This document shows, piece by piece, positions 51,676-59,722 of a DNA stretch of 64,000 bases. The first letter of the stretch is position 1. Each line of letters opens with the position of its first letter. The translations under genes were made by a program, and so were the position numbers. The notes beneath the pieces were generated by a model. That model was not told the origin of the DNA, did not search any database, and saw nothing but the letters and a program-made list of their open reading frames with translations. This DNA is from Segatella hominis (lineage in GTDB: Bacteria; Bacteroidota; Bacteroidia; Bacteroidales; Bacteroidaceae), in assembly GCF_019249725.2 (NCBI RefSeq), contig NZ_CP137559.1, positions 787,501 to 851,500 of the forward strand. Direction: 5' to 3'.

Positions 51676-52218
51676 TTACTTGTCCTTTTTGATGATTCTG
51701 CCATATAGCCAACCGAGTACACCGGCTGCTATAATGACATAAATAGGGGATACGGCGAATACCGGCAATGCGATGAGTGCACAGCATACAATCGGTATCC
51801 AAAAATTGTACTTGTTGATGTTGGCAGTCTTTGCCATCTTGAAACAAGGTGCTGCTATCAGGGCTACTACGGCAGGTCTTACTCCTGCAAAAAATTTAGC
51901 CACCCAGTAATTGTCCTTGAAATGCTGGAAAAACATAGCGATGATGAGGATGGCGATTATTGATGGCAAGGCGATGCCTATGGCGCCCACGATGCCTCCC
52001 CATACTCCTTTTAATTTATATCCGATATGACTGGCCATGTCGATGGCAAAGATTCCCGGAGTGGTCTGCGCTACTACCATGATGTCCATAAACTCCTGTT
52101 TGTCCATCCACTTGTTCTTATCCACAAACTCTCTCTCCATGATGGGGATCATGGCATAACCTCCTCCCAAGGTGAATGCCCCAATCTTGTTGCACGTCGC
52201 GAAAAAATTCAATAACAT
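51676..52218 (-). CDS. Chromate transporter, single-domain subunit 1
   Basis: 180 aa. It starts MLLNFFATCNKIGAFTLGGG and carries the CHR motif GGGYAMIPIMEREFVDKN and VVAQTTPGIFAIDMASHIGY (about 52-71). About five membrane segments follow and a basic tail (YGRIIKKDK). It pairs with the downstream single-domain gene; together they equal one long-chain ChrA. Promoter TAAATTTGC at 52243-52251. No chromate reductase or ChrB regulator nearby. Confidence 0.92.
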   Translation of the reverse strand: MLLNFFATCNKIGAFTLGGGYAMIPIMEREFVDKNKWMDKQEFMDIMVVAQTTPGIFAIDMASHIGYKLKGVWGGIVGAIGIALPSIIAILIIAMFFQHFKDNYWVAKFFAGVRPAVVALIAAPCFKMAKTANINKYNFWIPIVCCALIALPVFAVSPIYVIIAAGVLGWLYGRIIKKDK

Positions 52219-52242
52219 CTGTATTTCTGTTTTAATTTGGCT

Positions 52243-52251
52243 GCAAATTTA
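52243..52251 (-). promoter_or_regulatory. -7 element, chromate transporter operon
   Basis: TAAATTTGC on the minus strand, 25 bp from the ATG at 52218. Confidence 0.75.
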
Positions 52252-52325
52252 CACATAATTTGTTAAATATTGGCCATATCGTCATGAGATTTTATATTTT
52301 CTTGTTTTATTTCAAGAATATTCAT

Positions 52326-52334
52326 TATCTTTGC
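52326..52334 (+). promoter_or_regulatory. -7 element, nucleoside symporter gene
   Basis: TATCTTTGC on the plus strand, 45 bp before the ATG at 52379. Confidence 0.8.
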
Positions 52335-52378
52335 ATAAGATAAACGCATTTTGAATTAAACTTAAAAAATATAATAGC

Positions 52379-53677
52379 ATGAATTTGAAAGTACGTTTGG
52401 CAGTGATGAACTTCCTGGAGTTTGCAGTCTGGGGAGCTTATCTTACTTCTATGGGCAATTATCTTGGCAAAGCTGGCATGGGCGCAGAAATTGCCTGGTT
52501 TTACGCTATTCAGGGAATAGTGTCTATCTTTATGCCTACCTTGATGGGTATTGTTGCTGATAAATGGATTCAGCCTCAACGCCTCCTCGGGTATTGCCAT
52601 CTCCTGGCTGGCGTGGGGATGTGTGCACTCTTTGCCATGGGACAGGCTGCTGCTCAACCGGACGAGGTGCTCTTTATGGCTGTCTATACCTTCAGTGTGG
52701 CTTTCTATATGCCTACGCTCGCTCTGTCAAACACGGCTGCTTTCACCATTCTCAAGGATCATGGACTGGATACCGTGAAAGATTTTCCGCCTATTCGTGT
52801 GTTCGGTACTGTGGGCTTCATCCTCATGATGTGGGTGGTGAATTGCGCAACTTGGGAAGACGGTTCTTTCTCTTTCCTCCTTACTGAAAATGCAAATAAG
52901 TTCCAATATACGCATCTGCAGTTCCTCATGTCGGGATTGATGAGCTTTGTGCTTTTCCTTTATTGTTATTCCCTGCCTCAGTGTAAGATAGTAAGGAAGG
53001 AAGACCAGAGTATTGCGGAGATGTGGGGACTGGATGCCTTCAAACTGTTTAAGTCTAAGCAGATGGCGCTGTTCTTTATTTTCTCCTGTCTCTTAGGTAT
53101 GTCTCTGCAGGTAACCAATGGTTATGCTACTCCTTTTATTACCAGTTTCAAGGGAGATCCTGCCATGATAGATACTTTCGCTGCCAATAATGCTACTCTG
53201 TTGGTTTCTATATCTCAGGTGGCTGAGGCGCTGTGTATCCTGCTGATTCCGTTCTTCCTGAAGCGTTTTGGTATCAAGGTGGTGATGTTGATTGCCATGT
53301 TTGCCTGGGTGCTCCGATTTGGCTTCTTCGGATTGGGTAATCCTGCCTTTCCGGGTGTCATCCTCTTTGTGGCTTCCTGCATCGTTTATGGTGTGGCTTT
53401 CGACTTCTTCAATGTTTCTGGTGGATTGTTTGTTGACCAGAAATGCGACCCGAAGATTAGGGCTTCTGCCCAGGGACTGTTTATGCTGATGACGAATGGT
53501 CTGGGAGCTACAATCGGTACGCTGTTGGCTGGACAGGTGATCAATCATTATTGCCAGTTCAATGAACAGGGATATTTGATGGGCGACTGGAGAAGTTGCT
53601 GGTTGATTTTTGCCGGTTATGCGCTTGTTGTAGCTGTGCTTTTTGCTTTCTTGTTTAAACCTAAGAAGCAAAACTAA
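52379..53677 (+). CDS. Nucleoside:H+ symporter family MFS transporter (NupG/XapB-like)
   Basis: 432 aa with 12 hydrophobic segments. Family opening MNLKVRLAVMNFLEFAVWGA YLTSMGNYL, the SIFMPTLMGIVADKWIQPQR loop (about 50-69), FPPIRVFGTVGFILMMWVVN (about 137-156) and the C-terminal YGVAFDFFNVSGGLFVDQKC and ASAQGLFMLMTNGLGATIG blocks match the Nuc_H_symport group. It should import nucleosides across the inner membrane. Own promoter; the nuclease gene follows 33 bp downstream, probably on the same transcript. Confidence 0.9.
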   Translation: MNLKVRLAVMNFLEFAVWGAYLTSMGNYLGKAGMGAEIAWFYAIQGIVSIFMPTLMGIVADKWIQPQRLLGYCHLLAGVGMCALFAMGQAAAQPDEVLFMAVYTFSVAFYMPTLALSNTAAFTILKDHGLDTVKDFPPIRVFGTVGFILMMWVVNCATWEDGSFSFLLTENANKFQYTHLQFLMSGLMSFVLFLYCYSLPQCKIVRKEDQSIAEMWGLDAFKLFKSKQMALFFIFSCLLGMSLQVTNGYATPFITSFKGDPAMIDTFAANNATLLVSISQVAEALCILLIPFFLKRFGIKVVMLIAMFAWVLRFGFFGLGNPAFPGVILFVASCIVYGVAFDFFNVSGGLFVDQKCDPKIRASAQGLFMLMTNGLGATIGTLLAGQVINHYCQFNEQGYLMGDWRSCWLIFAGYALVVAVLFAFLFKPKKQN

Positions 53678-53710
53678 TGTGTGATTAAGAAAAATAGGAG
53701 ATATTTATTT

Positions 53711-54265
53711 ATGGACTCATGTTTATTAGATGTTAAAAGTGTTTCCGAGATTTTAGGAATAGATGATGTGGCTCTGGTGTCTTTGGTTAATTCTGCAGAG
53801 ACCAGACAGCTTGTCGTTGCGTGTGATCTGGAGATGCGTGACTTGATCATGAAGTATATGGCGGATAAGCCTGAGACCCAGATGCTTTTCCCAAGTGTGG
53901 TGAGTGATATCTTAGGTACGCGGGATAAGAGTTCGCTGGAGGTCAGAATCTTTGGTTTGAAAGATGGTGTTTATCAGACTGAAATTTGTGATCAGTTGAC
54001 ACAGAGGTCTTTCCCTATCAGATGTAGTGACGGAATCTTCTTTGCTATTGTCTGCAAGCTCCATATTTATGCTTCGGCAGAGGTGATGCGCTGTCATTCT
54101 ATTCCTTACGAGACGTTTGCTACGAAGGTAGGGCTTCCTTTAACCGTACTCTCTGATAAGCTGCTCAAGGATTCTCTCCAAAAGGCGATTGAGACAGAAA
54201 ACTACGAGATGGCTTCCAATTTGCGGGATGAACTCAATAAAAGACATAAAGATAAGCACGAATGA
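53711..54265 (+). CDS. Bifunctional nuclease family protein (DUF151) with UVR motif
   Basis: 184 aa from the ATG at 53711, which has an AGGAG ribosome site 11 bp upstream; a GTG at 53681 gives an implausible basic extension. The DUF151/BFN domain spans about 1-135 (LDVKSVSEILGIDDVALVSL; RSFPIRCSDGIFFAIVCKLH). The C-terminal ~30 residues form a UvrB/UvrC-type coiled coil (LQKAIETENYEMASNLRDEL). Plant relatives have nuclease activity; the bacterial role is unclear. Its stop overlaps the start of rsmE (ATGA), so the two are translationally coupled. Confidence 0.88.
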   Translation: MDSCLLDVKSVSEILGIDDVALVSLVNSAETRQLVVACDLEMRDLIMKYMADKPETQMLFPSVVSDILGTRDKSSLEVRIFGLKDGVYQTEICDQLTQRSFPIRCSDGIFFAIVCKLHIYASAEVMRCHSIPYETFATKVGLPLTVLSDKLLKDSLQKAIETENYEMASNLRDELNKRHKDKHE

Positions 54266-54987
54266 AAGAAGTAAGATATTTTTTTGTGCCTGATGCTGGC
54301 AATGTGACGGAATTGCCTCAGGAGGAGGCTAAGCATGCGCTCAAAGTGCTGCGCCTCTCCTCGGGTGATGAGATAAATCTGATGGACGGTGAGGGTAACT
54401 TCTATCGTGCGGAAGTTAGTCTCGCCTCCAGCAAGCACTGTCTCTATCAGATTTTGGAAACTTTCCCTCAACAGCCTGCCTGGAAGGGAAAGGTGCATTT
54501 AGCTATTGCGCCTACGAAGATGATGGATCGTATCGAATGGATGGCTGAAAAGGCTACGGAAATCGGCTTTGATGAACTCTCTTTTCTCTCTGCCAAATTT
54601 TCTGAGCGCAAGACTATTCGTGTGGACCGTGTGGATAAGATTGTGGTTTCTGCCGTCAAGCAGAGTCATAAGGCTTGGAAACCTGTGGTGAATGAGATGA
54701 CTCCTTTTAAGGAGTTTATAGCCCAGCCTCGTACGGGGAAAAAATATATCTGCCATTGCTATGAGGAGATAGACAAGGTGGACTTGTTTGCTGAACTCCA
54801 GAAGCCTTTGGATGATGAGGGAGATGTCACGATTCTGGTGGGACCGGAAGGGGATTTCTCTATCGAAGAGGTGCAGTTGGCTTTGCAACATGGATATGTA
54901 TCGGTGAGTTTAGGTACCAGCCGATTACGTACGGAGACTGCTGGTCTGATGGCTGTGGCTATGGCTAATTTGGCTCGACGCATTTAA
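54262..54987 (+). CDS. rsmE: 16S rRNA (uracil-1498-N3)-methyltransferase
   Basis: 241 aa. N-terminal PUA-like domain (RYFFVPDAGNVTELPQEEAK; HALKVLRLSSGDEINLMDGE), then the SPOUT methyltransferase with its trefoil-knot signature VGPEGDFSIEEVQLALQHGY and VSLGTSRLRTETAGLMAVAM (about 218-237). It methylates U1498 in the decoding region of 16S rRNA. ATG overlaps the upstream stop by 4 bp; the DUF4836 gene follows 13 bp downstream. Confidence 0.96.
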   Translation: MKEVRYFFVPDAGNVTELPQEEAKHALKVLRLSSGDEINLMDGEGNFYRAEVSLASSKHCLYQILETFPQQPAWKGKVHLAIAPTKMMDRIEWMAEKATEIGFDELSFLSAKFSERKTIRVDRVDKIVVSAVKQSHKAWKPVVNEMTPFKEFIAQPRTGKKYICHCYEEIDKVDLFAELQKPLDDEGDVTILVGPEGDFSIEEVQLALQHGYVSVSLGTSRLRTETAGLMAVAMANLARRI

Positions 54988-55000
54988 TTTAATTTATATA

Positions 55001-56386
55001 ATGGAACTGATGAAAAAAATGAATATCAGCATGGCACTTGCCTGGCTGATCATGGGAATGGTATTTTTCTGTTCCTGCTCTGGGTCTGATTATATCAACG
55101 CTATTCCTGCCAACAGTTCTGCTGTCATCTCTATTGATATGCAGAAAATGGCTGAGAACAATCCACAGGTCAGTCGGACTGGTGTATTGAAGTCTTTGCT
55201 TCATGTGGAGGATGTGACAGAATGTGGCATTGATGTTTCTGAAAAACTGTATCTCTTTGAAACTGCTGATGGTAACTTGGGGCTTTGTGCAAAGGTCTCT
55301 GATGCAGCTGATTTGGAAGATTGGTTGAACCAACTGTCGAAGAAACAGAAGATTTGTGAAAATGTAACAGAAAAGAAAAGCTTTCATTTTTCTGTGCTCA
55401 AGAATTCGTGGCTGGTGGGCTTCTCCGACCAGACACTCCTCGTCATGGGACCAGTTGTAGCTGATGCCCAGGCTGAACTGCAGCGCATGATGATCAAGTA
55501 TCTGAAAGCTGACGAAGAACATGGCATCAAGTCTTCTCCGATGTTTGAACGTCTCGATTCGATTTCTTCCCCGATGGCTTTGGTGGCTCAGGCTCAGGCT
55601 TTGCCAGAGAAGTTTGTGGCTCCTTTCACCTTGGGTGCTCCTAAGAATGCGGATGCTTCCCAAATCGTCATTGCTGCCGAAATGAATGTTCAGAAGGGAA
55701 TGCTGAGAATCAAGGGTGAGACTTGCTCCTTTAATCCTGAAATCAATCAGGCTCTCCAGTCGGCGATTGCTTCTTACCGTCCTATACAGGGTAAGTATCT
55801 GGAATCTATGCCGGATGATGCTACTGCTGGTATCTTTATGAATGTGGATGGTAAGAAATTCCTGCCGATGATGCAGACCAATAAGGGTATCCAACAGCTT
55901 TTGCTTGGCATCAATGCGGCTATTGATATGGATAATATCATCCGGAGTGTGAATGGTGATATGGCCATCGTGCTGCCGTCTTTCTCTGATGCTAATCTGA
56001 AGATGACGATGGCTGCGCAGTTGGCTCATTATAAGTGGCTGGCTGATGTGAGCTACTGGAAAGAGTCGTGCCCTAAGGGTGCTTCTATTGCTGACTGGGG
56101 GAAGAATGCCTATTATTATACGGATGGGAAAACGTCTTTCTATTTCGGTGTAAGCGATGACAAACAGTTCTTCAGCGGAAGTGACGAACTGCTTGCTTCC
56201 TATGCCATCAAGCGTTCTAATCATCCGGTTTCTGCGGACATCAGAAAAGAAATCAAGGGACAGAAGTTGGCGATGGTCATCAATCTCAATAAAGCCGGTA
56301 ACGGTGGTGAGGCCATGGCGGCAGTTACTTCGCTGCTGAGTCCGATTTTCGGAAATCTCAATTCCGTAGTATATACATTGAAGTAA
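55001..56386 (+). CDS. DUF4836 family lipoprotein
   Basis: 461 aa. Signal with lipobox: MALAWLIMGMVFFCSCSGSD, so lipidation at the Cys of FCSC (about 24-26); start may be ATG 55001 or 55013. The family opening YINAIPANSSAVISIDMQKM follows. Repeated alpha/beta units fill the rest (AGIFMNVDGKKFLPMMQTNK; MAVVLPSF-like MAIVLPSFSDANLKMTMAAQ). Anchored to the periplasmic face or surface; function unknown. Fourth gene of the 52379-56386 same-strand run, followed after 58 bp by an ABC transporter. Confidence 0.88.
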   Translation: MELMKKMNISMALAWLIMGMVFFCSCSGSDYINAIPANSSAVISIDMQKMAENNPQVSRTGVLKSLLHVEDVTECGIDVSEKLYLFETADGNLGLCAKVSDAADLEDWLNQLSKKQKICENVTEKKSFHFSVLKNSWLVGFSDQTLLVMGPVVADAQAELQRMMIKYLKADEEHGIKSSPMFERLDSISSPMALVAQAQALPEKFVAPFTLGAPKNADASQIVIAAEMNVQKGMLRIKGETCSFNPEINQALQSAIASYRPIQGKYLESMPDDATAGIFMNVDGKKFLPMMQTNKGIQQLLLGINAAIDMDNIIRSVNGDMAIVLPSFSDANLKMTMAAQLAHYKWLADVSYWKESCPKGASIADWGKNAYYYTDGKTSFYFGVSDDKQFFSGSDELLASYAIKRSNHPVSADIRKEIKGQKLAMVINLNKAGNGGEAMAAVTSLLSPIFGNLNSVVYTLK

Positions 56387-56444
56387 TGGTAAACTAAGTT
56401 TTTTAAAATATAAATAACTAAGTTTTTAAAAAATATATATCAAA

Positions 56445-57089
56445 GTGGAAACAATTCAGTTTCAATCTGTTCTCCCTCAGGTCTTTGCGCAGCGCACTGA
56501 TCTTGATTCGGAGATCTGGCAGCAGGATGTCTCTTTTGAGAAAGGGCATCTTTATCTTGTTGAGGCAGACAGCGGAAAGGGTAAAAGTACTTTCTGCAGT
56601 TATGTTTTGGGTTATCGTCACGACTATAGCGGAAGCGTGATGTTTGACAAGGATGTGACCGCTCATTATCAGGTGAAAGATTGGGTGGAGGTGAGAAAGC
56701 GCCATATCAGTCATCTCTTTCAGGAACTTCGTCTTTTCCCTGAACTCACGGCGATGGAGAATGTCGAAATCAAGAATAAAATCACAGGGTTTCAGAAGAA
56801 AGGTACCATCCTGGAATGGTTTGACAGATTGGGCATTGCGGATAAGGTGGATGCCAAGATAGGGCGTATGTCCTTCGGTCAGCAGCAGCGTGTGGCTATG
56901 ATCCGTGCCCTCTGCCAGCCTTTCGATTTTATCTTGGCCGACGAGCCTATCAGTCATCTGGATGATACCAACTCTCGCATCATGGGAGACATCATGATGG
57001 AAGAAGCGGGGAGACAGGGCGCTGGGGTCATCGTCACCAGTATCGGTAAGCACATGGATCTTGCCTATGAAAAGATTGTAAGATTATAG
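56445..57089 (+). CDS. ABC transporter ATP-binding protein
   Basis: 214 aa, GTG start at 56445 (no ATG fits the domain start). LolD/FtsE-like size. Walker A is atypical: EADSGKGKST (40-49), where the first Gly of GxxxxGKS is Ala41. Q-loop in ISHLFQELRLFPELTAMENV, signature is degenerate (RMSFGQQQRVAMIRAL instead of LSGGQ), Walker B FDFILADEPISHLDD, and the switch His is replaced in VIVTSIGKHMD. Still probably able to bind ATP. Partner permease 15 bp downstream. The leader holds two near-identical direct repeats AACTAAGTTTTTTAAAATA and AACTAAGTTTTTAAAAAATA (56392-56435). Confidence 0.87.
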   Translation: METIQFQSVLPQVFAQRTDLDSEIWQQDVSFEKGHLYLVEADSGKGKSTFCSYVLGYRHDYSGSVMFDKDVTAHYQVKDWVEVRKRHISHLFQELRLFPELTAMENVEIKNKITGFQKKGTILEWFDRLGIADKVDAKIGRMSFGQQQRVAMIRALCQPFDFILADEPISHLDDTNSRIMGDIMMEEAGRQGAGVIVTSIGKHMDLAYEKIVRL

Positions 57090-57104
57090 TTTAGTTTTGG
57101 TGTT

Positions 57105-58304
57105 ATGAATTTGGTTTGGAAATTACTTAGGCAACATATCAGTATCTCGCAGTTTGCTGGTTTTGCTTTTGCCAATCTGTTTGGTATGCTGATTGTACTT
57201 TTTGGCTTTCAGTTTTATCAGGATGTCTTGCCTGTGTTCACCCAGCAGGATAGTTTTATGAAGGCTGATTATCTTATCATGAGTAAGAAAATCGGTATGG
57301 GAAATACAATCAGTGGTAGGACTAATAGTTTTGCGGGTAGTGAGATTGATGAGATTGCATCGCAGAAGTTTGTGAAGAAAATAGGTAAATTTACTTCTAC
57401 TGAATACAAGGTGGATGCTTCTATGGGCGTGAACGGTGTGAATGTGCTCAACTCGGAACTGTTCTTCGAGAGTGTTCCGGATGGCTTTGTGGATGTTCCG
57501 CTGAAAGACTGGAAGTATGAGCCTGGGGCGCATGAGGTTCCGATTATTCTGCCTCGTACCTATATTAATATGTACAATTTCGGTTTTGCCCAGAGTCATT
57601 CTCTTCCTAAAATCAGTGATGGACTGATGGGCATGATTGATTTTCAGATTTTCATCCAGGCTGGAGGTAAGAAGGAACAGTTTAAGGGTAAGGTGATCGG
57701 TTTCTCTTCCCGTCTGAATACGATCCTTGTTCCTCAGGCGTTTATGGATTGGAGTAATCAGGAATTTGCCCCTGAAAATCATAGTGATCCTACCCGTTTG
57801 ATTGTTGAGGTGGGAAATCCTGCGGATGAGAATATCAGTCAATATCTCGATAATCATGGTTATGAGGTGGAAACGGATAAGTTGGATGCTGAGAAGACGA
57901 CTTATTTCCTCCGTATGATTGTCATGATGGTGATGGTCATCGGTCTGGTGATTTCTGCTTTGAGCTTCTATATTCTTATGCTGAGTATCTATCTGCTGGT
58001 TCAGAAAAACTCATCCAAGTTGGAGAATTTGCTGCTTATCGGCTATAGTCCAGCGCAGGTTTCAAGACCTTATCAGATATTGACAATGGGGCTGAATGTG
58101 GCTGTGCTGGTGATTGCCTGGGTGGCTCTTTTCTTTATCCGCAACTATTATATGGATTTCATCGAGACTTTGTATCCTGATGTGGAAGATGGCAGTATGC
58201 TGCCTGCCATAGGATTGGGAGCGGTATTGTTCCTGATAGTTTCGCTCCTCAATATTGTGGCGATTCGCAGGAAGGTGGGAAATATCTGGAAAAGAAAGGA
58301 ATAA
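57105..58304 (+). CDS. ABC transporter permease, FtsX/MacB/LolE type
   Basis: 399 aa. One N-terminal membrane helix (FAGFAFANLFGMLIVLFGFQ, about 17-36), a ~220-residue periplasmic domain, then three C-terminal helices (IVMMVMVIGLVISALSFYIL; PYQILTMGLNVAVLVIAWVA; AIGLGAVLFLIVSLLNIVAI) in the FtsX layout. It should work with the ATP-binding protein upstream as a mechanotransmission-type pair; no membrane-fusion protein or outer-membrane channel is next to it, so the substrate or partner is open. Terminator at 58337-58384. Confidence 0.88.
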   Translation: MNLVWKLLRQHISISQFAGFAFANLFGMLIVLFGFQFYQDVLPVFTQQDSFMKADYLIMSKKIGMGNTISGRTNSFAGSEIDEIASQKFVKKIGKFTSTEYKVDASMGVNGVNVLNSELFFESVPDGFVDVPLKDWKYEPGAHEVPIILPRTYINMYNFGFAQSHSLPKISDGLMGMIDFQIFIQAGGKKEQFKGKVIGFSSRLNTILVPQAFMDWSNQEFAPENHSDPTRLIVEVGNPADENISQYLDNHGYEVETDKLDAEKTTYFLRMIVMMVMVIGLVISALSFYILMLSIYLLVQKNSSKLENLLLIGYSPAQVSRPYQILTMGLNVAVLVIAWVALFFIRNYYMDFIETLYPDVEDGSMLPAIGLGAVLFLIVSLLNIVAIRRKVGNIWKRKE

Positions 58305-58336
58305 CTGCTTGGTATTATTCATAGTACGGCAAAAAG

Positions 58337-58384
58337 AAAAGTCATTTGTTAAGTCCTCTTATGTAGGGCTTACAAATGACTTTT
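58337..58384. terminator. Bidirectional terminator, ABC permease / serine hydrolase
   Basis: Long stem AAAAGTCATTTGT / ACAAATGACTTTT extended inwards with mismatches, T6 after. Confidence 0.88.
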
Positions 58385-58392
58385 TTATTTTC

Positions 58393-59712
58393 TTATTTCT
58401 TCAAATGCGTAAACAGGTCTTTCTTTGGCATATCTGCCATGTATTTCTGTCTCAGTTTTTCGAAGAATGTCATGGAGTCATTGGAGAAACCATGTCCCTT
58501 CCAGGTGGAGGTGTTGGTAATCAGAATCCAGCATTGTCCATCAGGATATTTCAGGATGAGTGCGGATGTTCCAGAAAGCGAACCTGTTCTAATCCAAGGT
58601 CTTCCCTTGGCAGTGAAATTCCAACCGATAGAGAAATTATGATCAGGCTGTTCGCGGGTCATGAATTCTATGCTTTTCTTACTGAGAATGTCCTTGATAT
58701 GTGGCATTCCGTCGATGCAGGCGATGAGTCTTGACAATTCTGCTGCCGAACCGCACCAGGCTCCCGCTCCTTCGAGTCTTGGAACATCGTTCTCTCCATA
58801 ACAGCGAGGTACCATTCTGCCGCTATTGTTGTATTCATATACATTTTCAGAACCCTGATGCATGTAATATTTCACTTCGTTTGGACGGCGATCTTCGTAG
58901 TAAGTGCCTGCAATGTGCATATCATAGCAGCCTGCCGGATGCAAAATGTATTTCTGCATGAAGTCGGCATATTTCATTCCTGATTTTTTGGCGATGATTT
59001 CTGACAGGATCATATAGCCCAAATTGGAGTAGCATCTTCCTTCACCTGGAGTATAGCCGAGACGTCTTTTCAGCAGAATCTTCAGCAGTGTCTTGTGGTC
59101 GGGGGGAGTAGTGAGGTGATTTTGCATGATAATGTATCTTGTAGAGAACATCGGGTCGCCTGCTCCGTTGGTAAAACCTGCATTGTGTCTGAGCAACTGT
59201 TCTACGGTTATATCGTAGTATCTGTCGTCCTTGATGCTGTTGTTGTAGGTCGTATCATTGAGAATACCTTTCGGGCCAAATACTTTGTCGCTCATCCTGA
59301 CTTTCTTCATCTCCACAAGTTTCATGATGCCTGCGGCAGTGATGAGTTTAGAAACAGAGGCGAATCTCATTACCATATTGGGTTCCATCAGGATACCTTT
59401 TTCTTTATCCGCATAACCAAATCCGCGGGCATAGAGGAGGGAATCGTTGCGGGAAATGACGAGCTGTGCTCCATGGATTTCCCATCTTTTCAGATAGCGC
59501 GTCACAAGAGAGTCAAACTCCTTGTATTCCTTTCCGTCTGACATCTTATTGTTTAATACCTTGTTCAGATGTATGCTTGTCACAGAATCCTTTTTCTCCG
59601 TTTCTGTACTTGTACACTTGCTGACGCATCCTCGCAGGCAGAAAGTGATGATGGCGAACAGGATGAGCAGGAGTGCTGCTATTCTTTTTGTCTTCAGTCT
59701 TCTTCTTTTCAT
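58393..59712 (-). CDS. Class C beta-lactamase-like serine hydrolase
   Basis: 439 aa. N-terminal basic residues and hydrophobic stretch (RIAALLLILFAIITFCLRGC) form a signal, with LRGC a possible lipobox. AmpC/esterase-type fold: S-x-x-K as ASVSKLITAAGIM (about 118-130), Y-x-N as CYSNLGYMIL (about 236) and the third box as IRTGSLSGTSA instead of KTG. Such proteins include DD-peptidases, esterases and D-aminopeptidases; true beta-lactamase activity is less likely given the altered third box. It lies 10 bp downstream of the helicase gene, so it is the last gene of the PBP1A-helicase operon. Confidence 0.87.
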   Translation of the reverse strand: MKRRRLKTKRIAALLLILFAIITFCLRGCVSKCTSTETEKKDSVTSIHLNKVLNNKMSDGKEYKEFDSLVTRYLKRWEIHGAQLVISRNDSLLYARGFGYADKEKGILMEPNMVMRFASVSKLITAAGIMKLVEMKKVRMSDKVFGPKGILNDTTYNNSIKDDRYYDITVEQLLRHNAGFTNGAGDPMFSTRYIIMQNHLTTPPDHKTLLKILLKRRLGYTPGEGRCYSNLGYMILSEIIAKKSGMKYADFMQKYILHPAGCYDMHIAGTYYEDRRPNEVKYYMHQGSENVYEYNNSGRMVPRCYGENDVPRLEGAGAWCGSAAELSRLIACIDGMPHIKDILSKKSIEFMTREQPDHNFSIGWNFTAKGRPWIRTGSLSGTSALILKYPDGQCWILITNTSTWKGHGFSNDSMTFFEKLRQKYMADMPKKDLFTHLKK

Positions 59713-59722
59713 TTTTCAAGGT

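Noticed and set aside
51093..52218. Frameshifted single chrA gene
   Set aside because: Each half has its own CHR motif, start and stop; tandem short-chain CHR pairs are a known normal form.
54989..56224. 411-codon minus-strand ORF antisense to the DUF4836 gene
   Set aside because: No promoter or ribosome site; composition is that of a reverse-complement shadow (His/Ile/Arg rich); the plus strand has a good lipoprotein.
58393..59712. True AmpC beta-lactamase (antibiotic resistance gene)
   Set aside because: SxxK and YxN are present but the third box is RTG within an atypical context and the protein is longer; esterase or peptidase roles are equally likely.
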